Shown piece by piece: positions 39,637 through 41,361 of a stretch of 41,361 nucleotides of DNA; position 1 is the first letter of the stretch; each line of letters starts with the position of its first letter. The position numbers were made by a program, and so were the translations under genes. The DNA lies in assembly GCA_016874795.1 (NCBI GenBank), contig VGTG01000039.1:1-41361 (forward strand). The letters are read 5' to 3'. Under the pieces are notes generated by a model. It was given only the letters and a program-made list of their open reading frames with translations. It had not been told where the DNA came from and made no database searches. This DNA is from Deltaproteobacteria bacterium (lineage in GTDB: Bacteria; Desulfobacterota; Binatia; UBA12015).

Positions 39637-40380
39637 ATGAGTGGCCGCATGAGCATGATCGGTGATCGTGTCCTCACGGCCGACGAGTTTCTCGACGAGT
39701 GCATCGCCTTCAAGCGCGCACAGAGCCCGCGCAGCGTGTTTCTGCGCAGCCTGGTGCTCGGCAAGCTGACGCCGGAGCAGCTCCGCGCCTGGGCGATGGA
39801 CTTCTACTGGTACGTCGAGCCGGCCATCCCGAGCATCGCGGCCTGGCTGGCCAACGCACCGACGCTGCCGGGGCGGAACCTCTACAAGCTGATCGCGCGC
39901 AACCTCGCGGGCGAGATGGGCTTCATCAAAGAGGAGGAGCACCACGACCTCTACCTCCGCTTCTGCGCCGGCCTCGACATCTCGCGCGACGATCTGCTCG
40001 CGAGCCTCCCCGGTCCGGGAACGATCGGCGCCGCGTGCGCCGTCGGAAGCTACTGCCGGAGCTCCTTCATCGAAGGGCTCGGCGCCTTCGGTCTCGCGGT
40101 CGAGCTGGAGCTGCCCGAGACGGCCGGCGTCGCCGGCATGTTCGCCGGCGCACTCGACAAGCACTACCACATCGACGCGAAGGCTCTCGAGTTCTGGTGG
40201 GTCCACGTCGAGGCCGAGGACGAGCACGGGAAGAACGCGCGCGACGCTTTGCTCGCGTGCGGGCAGACGCTCGAGCAGCAGGCGTTGATTCGGCGCGCGT
40301 TCCGGCTGAGCGTGCTCGCGCATCGCGGGATGCGCGAGGGGTACGACCGGTTCCTGTCGATGAGCTCCGCCGCGGCGTAA
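39637..40380 (+). CDS. Haem-oxygenase-fold enzyme (TenA/PqqC/HDO-like)
   Basis: The 247-residue product is all-helical with the pattern of the PqqC/TenA/haem-oxygenase-2 superfamily. LAGEMGFIKEEEHHDLYLRFCAGLDI gives an E...H pair. FIEGLGAFGLAVELELPE gives further carboxylates, and EFWWVHVEAEDEHGKNA gives H-x3-E-x2-H. These resemble the ligands of haem-oxygenase-like di-iron oxidases (HDO), though a cofactor-free PqqC-like mode is possible. ATG 39637 is chosen; ATGs at 39649 and 39655 are alternatives. The gene is divergent from and probably controlled by the GlxA-type regulator. The substrate is unknown. Confidence 0.75.
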   Translation: MSGRMSMIGDRVLTADEFLDECIAFKRAQSPRSVFLRSLVLGKLTPEQLRAWAMDFYWYVEPAIPSIAAWLANAPTLPGRNLYKLIARNLAGEMGFIKEEEHHDLYLRFCAGLDISRDDLLASLPGPGTIGAACAVGSYCRSSFIEGLGAFGLAVELELPETAGVAGMFAGALDKHYHIDAKALEFWWVHVEAEDEHGKNARDALLACGQTLEQQALIRRAFRLSVLAHRGMREGYDRFLSMSSAAA

Positions 40381-40446
40381 TCTCCGAGCGGGCGATCCAT
40401 CCGGTCTGGGCCTGAACGGACCCCCCTCCGCAGGCCGGCGACCGCC

Positions 40447-41226
40447 TCAGCCCGTCTTGATCGTCATCCCGCCGTCGACGGGAAGCGCCACGCCGTTGAT
40501 GTACGACGACGCGGGCAGCGCGAGGCTCAGCGTCGCGTGCGCGACCTCCTCGGGATCGCCGTAGCGGCCGAGCGGCACGCGGCGGCGCGCGAACTTCGCC
40601 TTCGCCTCGTCGGGGATCGGGGCGGTCATCCCCGTGCGGATCGGACCCGGGCAGACGCAGTTCACGGTGATGCGCGTGCTCCCGAGCTCGACCGCGAGCG
40701 AGCGCGTGAGGCCGACGACGCCGTGCTTCGCCGCGGTGTACGGGCTCGTGAGCGGCTGCGCGCCGAGCCCTTCCGTCGAAGCGATGTTGACGATCCGGCC
40801 CGCTTCGGCCTGGCGCAGATGCGGGAGGCACGCGCGCACCATCCGGACGTGCGCCGTCAGCATCACCGCCAGAGCGCGGTCCCAGTGCGCTTCGTAATCG
40901 GGCGCATCGACCGTCGTGCCGACGACGATCCCCGCGTTGTTCACCAGGACGTCGATCCCGCCGAAACGCTCGGCGATCTCGCCGACGACACGCACGATCG
41001 CCTCCGCGTCCGCGACGTCGAGCCTCCAGCCGTGCGCCTTCCCTCCCGCTTCGCGGATCTCGCCGACGACGCGCTCGACGTCCTCCTCGCGGAGATCCGT
41101 CACCGCGACCGAAGCGCCCTCGTCCGCGAAGAGATGCGCCGTCGCGCGGCCCATCCCGCTCGCGGCCCCGGTGACGATCACGACCTTTCCTTCGACGGAC
41201 CGGCTGAGCTTCGAGAGACGCGGCAT
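40447..41226 (-). CDS. Short-chain dehydrogenase/reductase (SDR)
   Basis: The 259-residue product is a classical SDR. The nucleotide-binding motif TGAASGMG lies at 19-26, NNAG at 96-99, and the catalytic Ser150, Tyr163 and Lys167 are in NIASTEGLGAQPLTSPYTAAK. PG-motif NCVCPGPIRTGM follows. D44 after the second strand (VTDLRE) suggests NAD rather than NADP preference. The substrate is unknown; relatives oxidise secondary alcohols and steroids or reduce ketoacyl groups. It is convergent with the haem-oxygenase-fold gene, 66 bp apart. Confidence 0.92.
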   Translation of the reverse strand: MPRLSKLSRSVEGKVVIVTGAASGMGRATAHLFADEGASVAVTDLREEDVERVVGEIREAGGKAHGWRLDVADAEAIVRVVGEIAERFGGIDVLVNNAGIVVGTTVDAPDYEAHWDRALAVMLTAHVRMVRACLPHLRQAEAGRIVNIASTEGLGAQPLTSPYTAAKHGVVGLTRSLAVELGSTRITVNCVCPGPIRTGMTAPIPDEAKAKFARRRVPLGRYGDPEEVAHATLSLALPASSYINGVALPVDGGMTIKTG

Positions 41227-41330
41227 CGCAGCACCTAGTGCACCGCCGTCGAGATAGCGTCAACACCTCACCGCCCCTCGACGCCCCTCGCGGCGTCACA
41301 CCTCCTCGAAATATGCCAGATATTCCTTCG

Positions 41331-41356
41331 TCGGCGTTCCTTGCGAGGGACGCCGA
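41331..41356. other. Hairpin at the window end
   Basis: TCGGCGTTCCT and AGGGACGCCGA can pair over 11 positions with one G-T pair and a four-base TGCG loop. It lies about 105 bp upstream of the SDR start in otherwise featureless sequence (41227-41361). It may be a terminator of a gene outside the window or part of a regulatory leader. Confidence 0.35.
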
Positions 41357-41361
41357 TGAAC

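Overview
The window is about 41 kb of very GC-rich bacterial DNA with tightly packed genes, many GTG or TTG starts, GTGA/ATGA stop-start overlaps and purine-rich ribosome sites. The gene content suggests an uncultured soil or aquatic bacterium of the delta-proteobacterial sphere, most likely Candidatus Binatota/Binatia. It includes an exported molybdenum hydroxylase with cytochrome c, an F420-type monooxygenase, SnoaL-like proteins, a P450, an MpaB/Lcp-like oxygenase, metal-dependent hydrolases, and two exported families I associate from memory with that group (a tandem Cys-rich domain and a secreted protein starting with a Cys-Pro-rich stretch). The lineage is an inference; no rRNA or tRNA gene was seen to settle it.

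Layout. 1-4.5 kb: the end of a 186-bp inverted-repeat element, an alpha/beta hydrolase lacking its nucleophile serine, a subtilase relic, a SnoaL-like/membrane-protein operon, a small conserved protein, and a methyltransferase relic split by a second copy of the 186-bp element. 4.5-8.8 kb: an NRAMP-like transporter and a 900-residue exported beta-helix protein with a Thr-Pro linker and two Cys-rich domains. 9.1-13.5 kb: an operon for an exported molybdopterin hydroxylase, its [2Fe-2S] subunit and a di-haem cytochrome c. 13.5-17.8 kb: a second methyltransferase relic, an F420-type oxidoreductase coupled to a SnoaL-like gene, a ferritin-like protein, an SRPBCC protein, a DapB-like reductase and a small aspartic protease. 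17.85-18.04 kb: third, full copy of the 186-bp element.

18.1-25.3 kb: a glycan-related run (GH20 hexosaminidase, CoA-type Nudix hydrolase, GH172/DUF2961 protein), then an amidohydrolase, an exported MsrB, a glyoxalase-fold protein and, after a perfect 38-bp hairpin, a GT2 glycosyltransferase. 25.3-30.6 kb: a giant fused transporter-like/spermidine-synthase-like/TPR protein and, divergently, RecQ. 30.8-37.8 kb: a secreted protein of unknown function with a clear terminator, a small membrane protein, an MpaB-type oxygenase converging on a P450 across a tandem repeat, and a GT-C membrane glycosyltransferase with an SGNH hydrolase. 37.8-41.2 kb: a DJ-1/PfpI protein with a GlxA-type regulator, a divergent haem-oxygenase-fold enzyme with a palindromic operator candidate between them, and an SDR dehydrogenase.

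The most interesting items are: the three identical copies of a small element with 24-bp terminal inverted repeats (probably a MITE with CTAG targets), one sitting in a methyltransferase gene; the perfect 38-bp hairpin between convergent genes; the molybdenum hydroxylase system, whose Fe-S subunit has Ser in place of a conserved cluster Cys; and the GlxA-linked haem-oxygenase-like enzyme. No complete transposon, CRISPR array, tRNA or rRNA was found.
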